Shown piece after piece: positions 19,775-27,955 of a stretch of DNA of 49,439 nucleotides. Position numbers and translations under genes: made by a program. The DNA is from Stentor coeruleus (Eukaryota; Ciliophora; Heterotrichea; Heterotrichida; Stentoridae): NCBI GenBank assembly GCA_001970955.1, contig MPUH01000503.1, forward strand, positions 1 through 49,439, read 5' to 3'. Under the pieces are notes generated by a model, which worked only from the letters and a program-made list of their open reading frames with translations, was not told the DNA's origin and searched no databases. Position 1 is the stretch's first letter. Each line of letters opens with the position of its first letter.

Positions 19775-20521
19775 ATGGAAAAAACACTTTCCCCGATAAG
19801 AAACACTCTTGAACAACTCTTACAAGGTACAAGAATGGTAAAAAAAATCATCAAAGGTGCTAATAAAACTCATTTAAAACTCGAAAAAGACTACGTTAAA
19901 CTTATAAATTCTTGTGAAATTCAAGCATGCCCAGATCTATCAAAATTCATTGAAAGCCACACTTCCTACATAAAATCTTATCTAAATTGCAATCAAGAAG
20001 TAATAAGAAGCACAAGAGTTTCACGTGATTGCCTAAAACGCTTAGTTTTAGATATAAAATCCAAAATCTCAATCATAAAAGTAGAGAAAAAAAGCTTAGG
20101 TCGTCTTAAAGGTGAAAAATCAGATAAACAAATTGAAGATACCTTATCTCGTTGTCATTTATTAGTTGAAAACTGTAAAAAACATGCTAAAACAGATATT
20201 TCTTGTGCTATAAATACTCATTTAGCAGCATTAAAATTTTTATCTTCTGGGAATAATGAAAATATACAAAAATCTGTGAAAAAATATGAAAGTCGAATAC
20301 TGCAGGCTATTGAAGAAGAAGATTCTCAGAAGAAAAATATGGATTTTTCTAGAGAACTTGATGAAAGCATTTTAGAAAAAACAAAGAGTAAAGATACGTC
20401 GATTAAGGTAAAAAGAATGAATCGTGTGCATGATAAGATAAATGATGATATTAATGAAAGTTCTTTGAATTCTGGGGTTTTTGGATTAAATTCTTGGAGA
20501 AATATAGAAGAATTTCATTGA
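19775..20521 (+). CDS. Hypothetical helical protein, 248 aa
   Basis: A 248-codon frame from ATG to TGA, the only gene here that ends with TGA (20519-20521); the next codon is TAA, so the end would hardly change even in a code where TGA is sense. The protein is mostly predicted helix, with heptad-like Leu/Ile spacing around residues 10-40 and 85-130 and a Lys/Glu-rich tail. Six or so Cys are scattered without a zinc-site pattern. No family is recognised. Confidence 0.6.
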   Translation: MEKTLSPIRNTLEQLLQGTRMVKKIIKGANKTHLKLEKDYVKLINSCEIQACPDLSKFIESHTSYIKSYLNCNQEVIRSTRVSRDCLKRLVLDIKSKISIIKVEKKSLGRLKGEKSDKQIEDTLSRCHLLVENCKKHAKTDISCAINTHLAALKFLSSGNNENIQKSVKKYESRILQAIEEEDSQKKNMDFSRELDESILEKTKSKDTSIKVKRMNRVHDKINDDINESSLNSGVFGLNSWRNIEEFH

Positions 20522-20670
20522 TAAGTAGTATTTAGATTGTGTTAAAAATTACTTTTTATTTTTTAAATGTGGCTTCTATAGAGAGATTTTTTGAATGAGC
20601 ATGTGCTTTTTTGGGATTTAACGATAAAATATATAGGCATTAATTTTATAAACATTTGTTTTTTATAGTA

Positions 20671-20940
20671 AAATTATAACATCTCTAACATTAATGAATA
20701 TTTTTATTCGACTTCCTCAAAATAATCTGATTTTTACCGTTCTTTCACTTATATTACAAATATTTTAATACGATTAAAACAACTATTNATTCAATTCAAT
20801 ACTCTATAATTAAATAAGATAAAAAATTATAACATCTCTAACATTAATGAATATTTTTATTCGACTTCCTCAAAATAATCTGATTTTTACCGTTCTTTCA
20901 CTTATATTACAAATATTTTAATACGATTAAAACAACTATT
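20671..20940. repeat. Assembly-gap duplication in an intergenic region
   Basis: Bases 20671-20787 (117 bp) recur exactly at 20824-20940. A single N at 20788 and 35 unique bases separate them. This is the same signature as the gaps at 7609, 7692 and 9261. The region holds no gene; it lies in the gap between the genes ending at 20521 and starting at 20960. Confidence 0.88.
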
Positions 20941-20959
20941 ATAAATACAAAATAGTTAT

Positions 20960-21682
20960 ATGTTGAAACATTATGAGAAATGCCCAGGAAGATACTGCAA
21001 CGTTTATTTAGAAGAAGGTGTTAATGCAAGACCAAAATCAAGAGAAATACTAAACAAAAGCATATTACTAGATAAACACGAAGCAAAAGAAAACAACGCT
21101 GATGACCCTTTATCTTTATTAGAAAGAAACTATATAACCCTAGATATTCTCATGCAAAAAATGCCAAATCTCAGACCTTCTAATTTTTACAACACTCGCA
21201 AGGTATGTCAAAATTGTCAATTAGCATATTCAATAATCGATAATCAACGCCTTAAAAGTCAAAAATTCCTATATTCTAAAAAACAATCAATTGAAATTGA
21301 CGAAAGTTTTAATAGTATGCAAACTCGTCTTACACACACAACTGAAAAGTTTTTATCTAATATTAAAAAATATAAAAAACGTATACAAGAAAAACAAAGG
21401 AAAAAACTTGATGTAATCAGGGCAATTACAACTCCATATATTCGTTCAAAATTCTCTGGGGATGCACTTGAGTTATTATCAGATGCTAAGAATAATTTAG
21501 ATATTAATGAAGATGTTCCTCCCTTGAGGAAATTAGGGAAAACAACTAATTTTTTTGAAAAAAACGATGTTTGTGAGTTGGCTAAAAGTATTACTGAGAA
21601 AAGTTTAATACAAAAAAGAATGAATAGGATTTTAAGACCATCTAAAACAATGCCGAATATATTTTTTGTGAGGAAAAAGTAA
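20960..21682 (+). CDS. Hypothetical protein with Cys pairs, 240 aa
   Basis: A 240-codon frame from ATG to TAA. Near the N-terminus are CPGRYC (residues 8-13) and, about residue 82, KVCQNC, so a small metal site is possible. The remainder is basic and helical (KYKKRIQEKQRKKL and similar) with a disordered C-terminus. An assembly overlap ends 20 bases before the start codon, so a lost upstream exon cannot be excluded. No family recognised. Confidence 0.58.
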   Translation: MLKHYEKCPGRYCNVYLEEGVNARPKSREILNKSILLDKHEAKENNADDPLSLLERNYITLDILMQKMPNLRPSNFYNTRKVCQNCQLAYSIIDNQRLKSQKFLYSKKQSIEIDESFNSMQTRLTHTTEKFLSNIKKYKKRIQEKQRKKLDVIRAITTPYIRSKFSGDALELLSDAKNNLDINEDVPPLRKLGKTTNFFEKNDVCELAKSITEKSLIQKRMNRILRPSKTMPNIFFVRKK

Positions 21683-22153
21683 TAAAGATAATATTTCTTG
21701 AGTGGTAAAATATTAATGTATATATGTTTATTATGATAATTATTAGTATAAAATATTTAGAGAAGTTAATATAGTTAGATTATTATTAGTTTTATAATTT
21801 TTATTATGTTTGTCGAGATGATATAGATAAATTAAATATCTAAGCTAGGTGATCATAATTTCCCCCAAAAAATCTAAACTACTTTATATTAAAAAATATC
21901 TTTTCATTATCAAAAAGCTTAAGATTAAAAACACATTTATTTTAAACCTAAAAATCATCCAAGTTCAACTATCACAATTTTATAACTACCACATCATAAC
22001 ATAAAAACCCCTTTCATATACAAACCCTATATATTCACAATCCTATTTCCCATCCTAATTAAAACTTCCTATTCTACTTTTCACCATCAAATCTCACACA
22101 TTTTCCGCTCTATACCTTTATTTCAAACATTATTTCATCTGATATTCTAAAAA
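21683..22153. other. Intergenic, extreme G-free 5' flank
   Basis: No gene. The 3' flank of the previous gene runs to about 21850. Then 22021-22140 on the plus strand contains 36 C and a single G, the clearest case of the G-depleted 5' flank seen before plus-strand genes here. Confidence 0.6.
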
Positions 22154-23050
22154 ATGCAAGTAACTGAAAACAAGAAAAAAGTCATTATCGTCAAAGAGCA
22201 AGTCCTAGATGGGAAACCTGTAGATTTTTCCTACAAAAACCTACACTCATTAAAAGATGTTATCATAACCGAGCCTCGCTCAGGAGAACGATTACCAATC
22301 CCTCAAGAAGAATCAACAGAAGAAAAAAAAGACAGCAGCGTCCCAGGAAACCCAAACTTCACAAAAAACGGAGAAAGTGAAGAAGGTGAAGAAGAAAGTC
22401 CTAAAAAAACCCAACAACTCGAACCTTTTAAGCCTCCTCAACAAGCTGCAGTATTCAAAATCCTCCAAGAGCACACAACATCAAAAACAGCAGCTAATTC
22501 AATGCCTGGCCATGCTGATGAAAACCAAGCTTCAGCTGTTAAAAAAGCTAGAGTCTCATATCAAACAACAAGTATCATGTTATCATATAATACAATCCCT
22601 GATCTTATAGGGCTTTGTGATATATTATCAAAAGTTGTTAAAGACTATAGGAATTTAAAGTGGATTGATCTTTCTTATAATCATTTAACAGTGCTTTATA
22701 CTGAACTTTGTGAATTACCTAATTTGATGTCACTTTATTTACATAGCAATTATGTTAGTGATATGAAAGAGATTATAAAAATCCAAGAATCACCTGTTAA
22801 ATCACTTACACTTTATGGTAATGCTATTGATCAGTTACCTAGTTATAGAATGTATGTGATTACTTTACTTCCTCAGATAAAAAGATTAGATTCTGTGTTG
22901 ATTACAAAGTTGGAAAAGGATAACTCGATGGTATTTGCTAAGAGGATTAATGTTAAAAAACTACCATTTGTGATAAATCCACCTGTACCGGTGGTACCGA
23001 AAGATAACAATGCTGAAGAAGAAGGTGGGGAGGAGGAAAAAAATAATTAG
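22154..23050 (+). CDS. LRRC51: LRRC51-like leucine-rich-repeat protein
   Basis: A 298-residue protein alignable from end to end with animal LRRC51. The N-terminal DFSYKNLHSLKDV...EPRSGERL matches its conserved YSFRSI...EPRTG start. Then come leucine-rich repeats (KWIDLSYNHLTVLY, NLMSLYLHSNYV, VKSLTLYGNAI) and the C-terminal YRMYVITLLPQIKRLDSV...TK cap and FAKRINVKK tail. It is larger than the animal protein (about 190 aa) because of an insert at about residues 50-130 rich in Glu, Ser and Pro, plus an acidic C-terminal tail. LRRC51 is linked to cilia and hearing in animals; its biochemical role is not settled. No intron needed. Confidence 0.8.
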   Translation: MQVTENKKKVIIVKEQVLDGKPVDFSYKNLHSLKDVIITEPRSGERLPIPQEESTEEKKDSSVPGNPNFTKNGESEEGEEESPKKTQQLEPFKPPQQAAVFKILQEHTTSKTAANSMPGHADENQASAVKKARVSYQTTSIMLSYNTIPDLIGLCDILSKVVKDYRNLKWIDLSYNHLTVLYTELCELPNLMSLYLHSNYVSDMKEIIKIQESPVKSLTLYGNAIDQLPSYRMYVITLLPQIKRLDSVLITKLEKDNSMVFAKRINVKKLPFVINPPVPVVPKDNNAEEEGGEEEKNN

Positions 23051-23172
23051 GAAAATAAGTTTAAGTTGTTGAGGAGAAGTGGTTTAGGATTTTAGGATAT
23101 AAAAAAAATATGATGATTCTTGTTATATAAAATTGTAATCTATACCAAAAGATTCAATCAAATATTAATAAT

Positions 23173-24387
23173 CTAATTTCCTGTATTATCACTAAGTAGC
23201 TCAGAACAAGTAACTTTCTTCAAAGGGTTTGTATCTAACATTTTCCTCAGTTTACTCTTAAACATTTCTGAATATTCTAATCCATTCACAGCTTCTCTAA
23301 TCCTGAAATCAATATTATTCGTATAATCATTAAGCCCTAAAGGTGCACTTAATTTAGCCATATGATAAAAAACCAGACCTAAAGAAAAAATATCAGACTT
23401 GATAAAATCAATACTTTTCATAGGGTTTTTTTTCGAATACAAATAAAAATTTTCCATCAAAAACGGACTCAAATATGGGAATTTCATCTCAGGCTGATAA
23501 CTTTGTAGATCTAAAACATAAGATTCAATACTTTTATACCAAATACCCAAAGTCCTAATCCCAACTCTAGGGGAAACCTGTAAATTTGCTATATTAATAT
23601 CCCCATGATATGTTGTAATTTCCTCATAAGCCGAAAGAATCATCAAAAACCCTCTTAAAAACTCTAATAATTCCTGTTCTTTCCAAGGTGTTGAGTTGAT
23701 TTTCCTTCTGGCGATTTCTTCATATAAAGGTAACCCTTCAGGAATTTCTGTAACAAGCAATAAATACGCTGAGTTTTCTGTAATCTTTTCAATAATATTA
23801 AGACAGTTACAGCTACCCAAAGCTTTTATAGAAGAAAGTTTAATAATTTTTTTCTGACAGTTTTGCATAAAGTTTATACTTGTGAAGCTGATCATGTTTA
23901 AATACACAGGTTTGTTTGTTGGCTTCTGGACACCTTGATAAATTTCTTCATTAGATGAAGGGTTAGCGCATATAAAATTCTCTGAAGTAATTTCAGATAA
24001 TATATCACTTGGGTAAAGTTTATATGGGAAAAACACTAGTGAAAGTTTGAATTTCCCTTTTTCTTTGTTGTCTTTTACCACTTTGATTAATTGTTCTTGT
24101 TTGTATGAAATTCTTAAAATATTCAGATCTATATGTCCATCTGAGTAAACTTTGTCTTTACCTAGAATTACTTTATCATAGAGTTTATAGAAAAGAATTT
24201 TGGAATCTGAAGTGTATTGGAAGGCTATTTTTTCTTTCCATTCAGGTTTTGAACCGGATGATGGCTTTGTTTTCATAAGCTTGGCAGCGAGAGTGAATTC
24301 GAAATAAGGTTTAAAGCGGCTTGACTTTTTTGGAAACTCAGCGTTGAGTATACTTATTTCTAGGACTCCTTCTAAAACTTTACTCAT
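23173..24387 (-). CDS. C2-domain protein with degenerate kinase-like domain
   Basis: A 404-residue protein with two parts. Residues about 4-120 resemble a C2 domain (LEGVLEISILNAEF ... KPYFEFTLAAK ... KPEWKEKIAFQY), a beta-sandwich that often binds lipids or calcium. Residues about 160-400 resemble the protein-kinase fold: YHGDINIANLQV (260-271) in place of HRDLKPENILV, and SDIFSLGLVFYHMAK (331-345) as subdomain IX. The catalytic Asp and Asn are kept, but the Lys two residues after the Asp is missing and no DFG is visible, so it is probably a pseudokinase. It lies tail to tail with the LRRC51-like gene, 122 bases apart. Confidence 0.68.
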   Translation of the reverse strand: MSKVLEGVLEISILNAEFPKKSSRFKPYFEFTLAAKLMKTKPSSGSKPEWKEKIAFQYTSDSKILFYKLYDKVILGKDKVYSDGHIDLNILRISYKQEQLIKVVKDNKEKGKFKLSLVFFPYKLYPSDILSEITSENFICANPSSNEEIYQGVQKPTNKPVYLNMISFTSINFMQNCQKKIIKLSSIKALGSCNCLNIIEKITENSAYLLLVTEIPEGLPLYEEIARRKINSTPWKEQELLEFLRGFLMILSAYEEITTYHGDINIANLQVSPRVGIRTLGIWYKSIESYVLDLQSYQPEMKFPYLSPFLMENFYLYSKKNPMKSIDFIKSDIFSLGLVFYHMAKLSAPLGLNDYTNNIDFRIREAVNGLEYSEMFKSKLRKMLDTNPLKKVTCSELLSDNTGN

Positions 24388-25019
24388 ATATTCTAAATTA
24401 TCATTCCTAATAGGTGTTTAATAATCACTTTAGCTTCAACATGGTTTTTTTTTTATAAGTAAGATTGAAATTGTTTGGGAATTATGATTGTAATAAAGAT
24501 AAATCTGCAAAGAAATATTAAGCTTGTAGAAATTAGAATTTTTATAATGATTTTGTATTTTTGTAGTATTTTATAGACCAAATCCTGAAAAGGACCTATA
24601 AGCTATAAAAATTAAAAAGTAAAAATTAAAACTAATACCCAAATAAAGCATCAGTTATTATGTGAAACAAATAAAATATATATATGCATTTTTTTCAAGC
24701 TAAACAATCTAATTTTTTTATCTCCCATATCCTCCATACTACAAAATCCCAATTTTTTTCACCTAAACCCTTATATTTTAATCCGCTTAACCTAATATAC
24801 CTTCCCTTATTCTAAATACATATTATCATCAACACAATCCTACAACCATAAAATATTTCTATAATTTTTATCTTATACCAAGTTTTTTTTCTATACTTCT
24901 CATAATCTAACACTAAAACCTATAACGCATACCTTCTATCATATACAATTAAATGGATTTTTTTTATATCGTTATTATATATCAAAATAAAGTCTAGTAA
25001 AAATATTTATGTTACTATT
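24388..25019. other. Intergenic, no gene seen
   Basis: The 5' flank of the C2-pseudokinase gene followed by the 3' flank of the small gene ending at 25020, both on the minus strand. The right half is C-rich on the plus strand, as expected downstream of a minus-strand gene. No RNA gene or repeat seen. Confidence 0.5.
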
Positions 25020-25394
25020 CTATGGTTCTTCTTGTGTTTCTACTATACTTATCATTTCTGATATAGCTAAAGATAATTTTAATTCTGTTTCTACATGTTG
25101 TCTCTTCTTTTTTTCATGAAGAAAAGTATCTAAAGGACTAGTATTATCTTCAAGTTGCTTTGATTTTGGCACTTGAACTGATGCTGGTTTTTGCCATAGT
25201 CTAGCTATTTTGATCAATTCGTGTTGTTTTTCTTCAAAAGTTTTGGAAGACGCTTCGATTTGTATCAGGTCTTCGTTTTTGTCTTGGAGTAATTGCATTA
25301 GGTAGGTATGCTCTTCTAATGTTATTATGTTTCGGCGTTGTAGTTCAGATATACCGAAAGCTATATCAGTATGAGGATAGTGTGAAGAGTCCAT
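25020..25394 (-). CDS. Hypothetical small helical protein, 124 aa
   Basis: A 124-codon frame from ATG to TAG. Residues 12-60 (FGISELQRRNIITLEEHTYL...) look like two or three helices with a regular Leu pattern, followed by a linker and a Lys/Glu-rich C-terminal helix. The upstream region on the plus strand is C-free (25441-25500 has 15 G and no C), matching the G-free 5' flank of other genes and supporting this orientation. No family recognised. Confidence 0.55.
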   Translation of the reverse strand: MDSSHYPHTDIAFGISELQRRNIITLEEHTYLMQLLQDKNEDLIQIEASSKTFEEKQHELIKIARLWQKPASVQVPKSKQLEDNTSPLDTFLHEKKKRQHVETELKLSLAISEMISIVETQEEP

Positions 25395-26502
25395 GTTTAT
25401 AAATTAGTGATATAGTTTGTGAGATGGAAAAATAGGGTTATTTGAGTTTTGGTTTGGGGAAAAAATATGGGATTGAATGATTTTATTGAGAAAATTATTA
25501 GGGAAAGGGTTTGGATTTTTTTCTTTAGGATTACTTATGATAATGGCTAGGAATAATTTTTTGGATTATTGGGATTAATAGGCTGATATTTTTATTGTAA
25601 TTTAGGTACTCTGGTGTACTCTATGTTTTCATAGGTTGAAAAATGGTTTTTAAGGTTTTCAAGGTAATTTTTGGCAGAAATTGGATTTTGTTATTTGAAG
25701 GGTATTTCAATATCCTATATAATTTCAATATGCTTAGTGCGTTTAAATTATATTGCTTAGGTATAAGATTATTAAATATCTTTTTATATTTATCTCTAAT
25801 CTACTGAATAATCTTTATATTAGTAATCAAGTATCTTCCAATAACACAATAAATAACTTTATCTTTATTAGTAAACTTATATAAAACAAAAAAACTATCT
25901 AAAAAATCTTAAATCAAACTTTATATAAATATCTTACCAATACTTCAACTCCTCTCACTAAAAATAAAACTAACACAAACTAAAAACCAAAATCACACTT
26001 CAGATTATTCCTAAGCAGTATATTTTCCCAAAAATCTTAAAAAAGCATATCACAAAAAATATAAAACCATAAAACTTTCTCTATAAACAGTCCAAAATCT
26101 GCATAAAATCCAAATCTCAATACAAAAACCTTTCTACTACAACTTATTTCCATCCATCCCACCTACTTCGCTAAAACCATCTTCCAAACAGACAAATCAT
26201 CTAAAAACCTTCAAACTATATTCCTACCTTACCAAATCAATCAAATCTAAGCCTTCCCTCTTATCATCCTCTACCAAAAAAACCTCCTTCCAAAAAAAAA
26301 ATACCATTTTTCATTTTCCTTCAACTATCCTTTCATTTCCCTCACAATTGCAATCCAAACTTTCCTATTTTCATCTTCTCTACCGTCTTTTTCAACCTCA
26401 TTATCCTCATTCTAAAGCTTTTCTCCATAAAATCTTCAAATAGTTGTTAAGTCCTTTAGTCTATCTCATATTTAGGTTTAGTATGGATGGTAATAAAAAG
26501 AA
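25395..26502. promoter_or_regulatory. Divergent intergenic region, skew switch near 25.7 kb
   Basis: This 1.1-kb stretch separates a minus-strand gene (start 25394) from plus-strand eL37 (start 26503). Its left third is G-rich and C-free on the plus strand; from about 25730 onward it is C-rich and G-poor. Each side is therefore the G-depleted 5' flank of its own gene, and the switch marks the border. Both promoters must lie here. No open frame is convincing. Confidence 0.55.
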
Positions 26503-26799
26503 ATGGTAAAGCCTATTTAGACTAAAGGTACCCCAAGTTTTGGTAAAAGACATAGTCATACTCATACCTTGTGTAGAAGATGTGGCGAAAGGGCTTTCCA
26601 TAAGCAAAAGAAAACCTGCGCTTCATGCGGATTTCCTGATGCTAAAATGAGGCACTTCAACTGGGCACATAAAACTTCAAGGAGAAGAGGACTTGGGACT
26701 GGCCGTATGAAGTACATGAAAAACATTCCAAGAAGGGCCAAAAATGGATTCAGAGCAGGAACAACTCCAACACCAAGAGTTAGAGCAGACAAGAAGTAA
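26503..26799 (+). CDS. RPL37: Large-subunit ribosomal protein eL37, two exons
   Basis: The ATG at 26503 is followed immediately by a 15-nt intron (26506-26520). Exon 2 reads [22 protein letters not shown]..., the exact expected eL37 start. The product is 93 residues, the family's usual length. Two CxxC pairs (CRRCG and CASCG) form its zinc site. The basic C-terminus ([15 protein letters not shown]) is typical. Ribosomal protein genes in many eukaryotes carry their only intron right at the start codon, as here. The first Met is a one-codon exon; a Met within the body (26569 or later) would lose the conserved N-terminus. Confidence 0.97.
26506..26520 (+). other. 15-nt intron directly after the eL37 start codon
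   Basis: GTAAAGCCTATTTAG lies between ATG and the ACTAAAGGT codons for the conserved TKG. GTAA start, A at position 10, TAG end. Without splicing the frame stops within the intron at TAG. Confidence 0.95.
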
Positions 26800-27031
26800 G
26801 TATTCTTATTAAAATAGTCTAGTTTACAACTTCTTACATATATTGTGTCTAAACCAAAAAAAAAAACCACAAATCTTATATTTTACTCAAACTCTGCTTT
26901 TTTTCCTAGTTTTTTTCATGTAAATTTTAAGTTTTTTATATAAAAATTCCTCTTCGCTACAAGGATTTCATAAATTTATATCATAAATCATTAACACATA
27001 TATTTTAAGAAATTATGATAATTTTATAATA

Positions 27032-27706
27032 TTAGTTTCTTAAGAACTTTGTCTTGCCCTTTGGTTCTTCAAAAGTCTCAGTTTTTTCTACTCTTCCATC
27101 AGGGTGTTTTACTGTTGTCACTGTTTTTTTAACAGTTTTTCCATTAACTGTTTCGACAACTGTTTGAACACTTTTACTTATCCCTCCATTTCCATAACTA
27201 GATGATGAACTGAAACTTGTAAACCCAGAACCCCCTGAAAAACCTGAGAAGAAATCATCATTATCGAAGCCCCCAAAGCCGAAATTAGAAAAAGGGCTTT
27301 TTTTTGTATTTTTCGCTTTTTTGTTAGAACCGAAACCCCCAAAGCCTCCAAACATGTTGTCTCCAAAAAAGTCAGCGAATGGGTCATTGTCACCAAAGAA
27401 CTGACGGAAAATCTCAGAAGCGTCTGTGAAATTGAAATGGTGGAAACCTGAAAAATCTCCTGATGCGCCTCTACCTTCAAGTCCTTCAAAACCGTATTTA
27501 TCATAAATTGTTCGTTTATTTGGGTCTGAAAGTACAGAATATGCTTCTCCGATTTCTTTAAACTTCTGCTCAGCCTCATTTTTGTTTTCAGGGTTTTTAT
27601 CAGGGTGCCATTTTAATGCTAGTTTCCGATATGCTTTTTTAATTTGATCATCTGTAGCTGATTTAGGAATTCCTAGTATTTCATAGTAATCTTGCTTTGA
27701 ACTCAT
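27032..27706 (-). CDS. DNAJB-type Hsp40 co-chaperone
   Basis: A 224-residue type II J-protein. The J domain spans residues 5-70 with the HPD motif at 34-36, which triggers Hsp70 ATP hydrolysis. A Gly/Phe-rich region with several NNN/DDF runs follows (about 75-155), then a Ser-rich segment. The C-terminal ~50 residues ([20 protein letters not shown]...) resemble the short C-terminal domain of DNAJB6-like proteins; there is no zinc-finger region of type I. No signal peptide is seen, so it is likely cytosolic or nuclear. Stop is TAA. Confidence 0.9.
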   Translation of the reverse strand: MSSKQDYYEILGIPKSATDDQIKKAYRKLALKWHPDKNPENKNEAEQKFKEIGEAYSVLSDPNKRTIYDKYGFEGLEGRGASGDFSGFHHFNFTDASEIFRQFFGDNDPFADFFGDNMFGGFGGFGSNKKAKNTKKSPFSNFGFGGFDNDDFFSGFSGGSGFTSFSSSSSYGNGGISKSVQTVVETVNGKTVKKTVTTVKHPDGRVEKTETFEEPKGKTKFLRN

Positions 27707-27955
27707 AGTATTTTTTATATCAATTGCATAATCATGGCCATTTTATATTATGTAGAATTTTCTAGAAACTGATTTTCGGGGTAAAATCATATTCTCCTAT
27801 AAGATTATAAAGCAAATAACTAGAGATAAAGTTTTTAAAAGCTTTTTAAACGCTTTGATAAGGATTTAAAGAAGAAATATTGGATGATTATGAGAAAATC
27901 TAATAAAAAAGGGAATTTCTAAAAATATGTTTAGGTTAAAAATTACTCTAATTTA

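Noticed and set aside
20519-20521. TGA read as Trp rather than stop.
   Set aside because: The next codon is TAA, so it cannot discriminate, and no conserved Trp elsewhere in the window is encoded by TGA.
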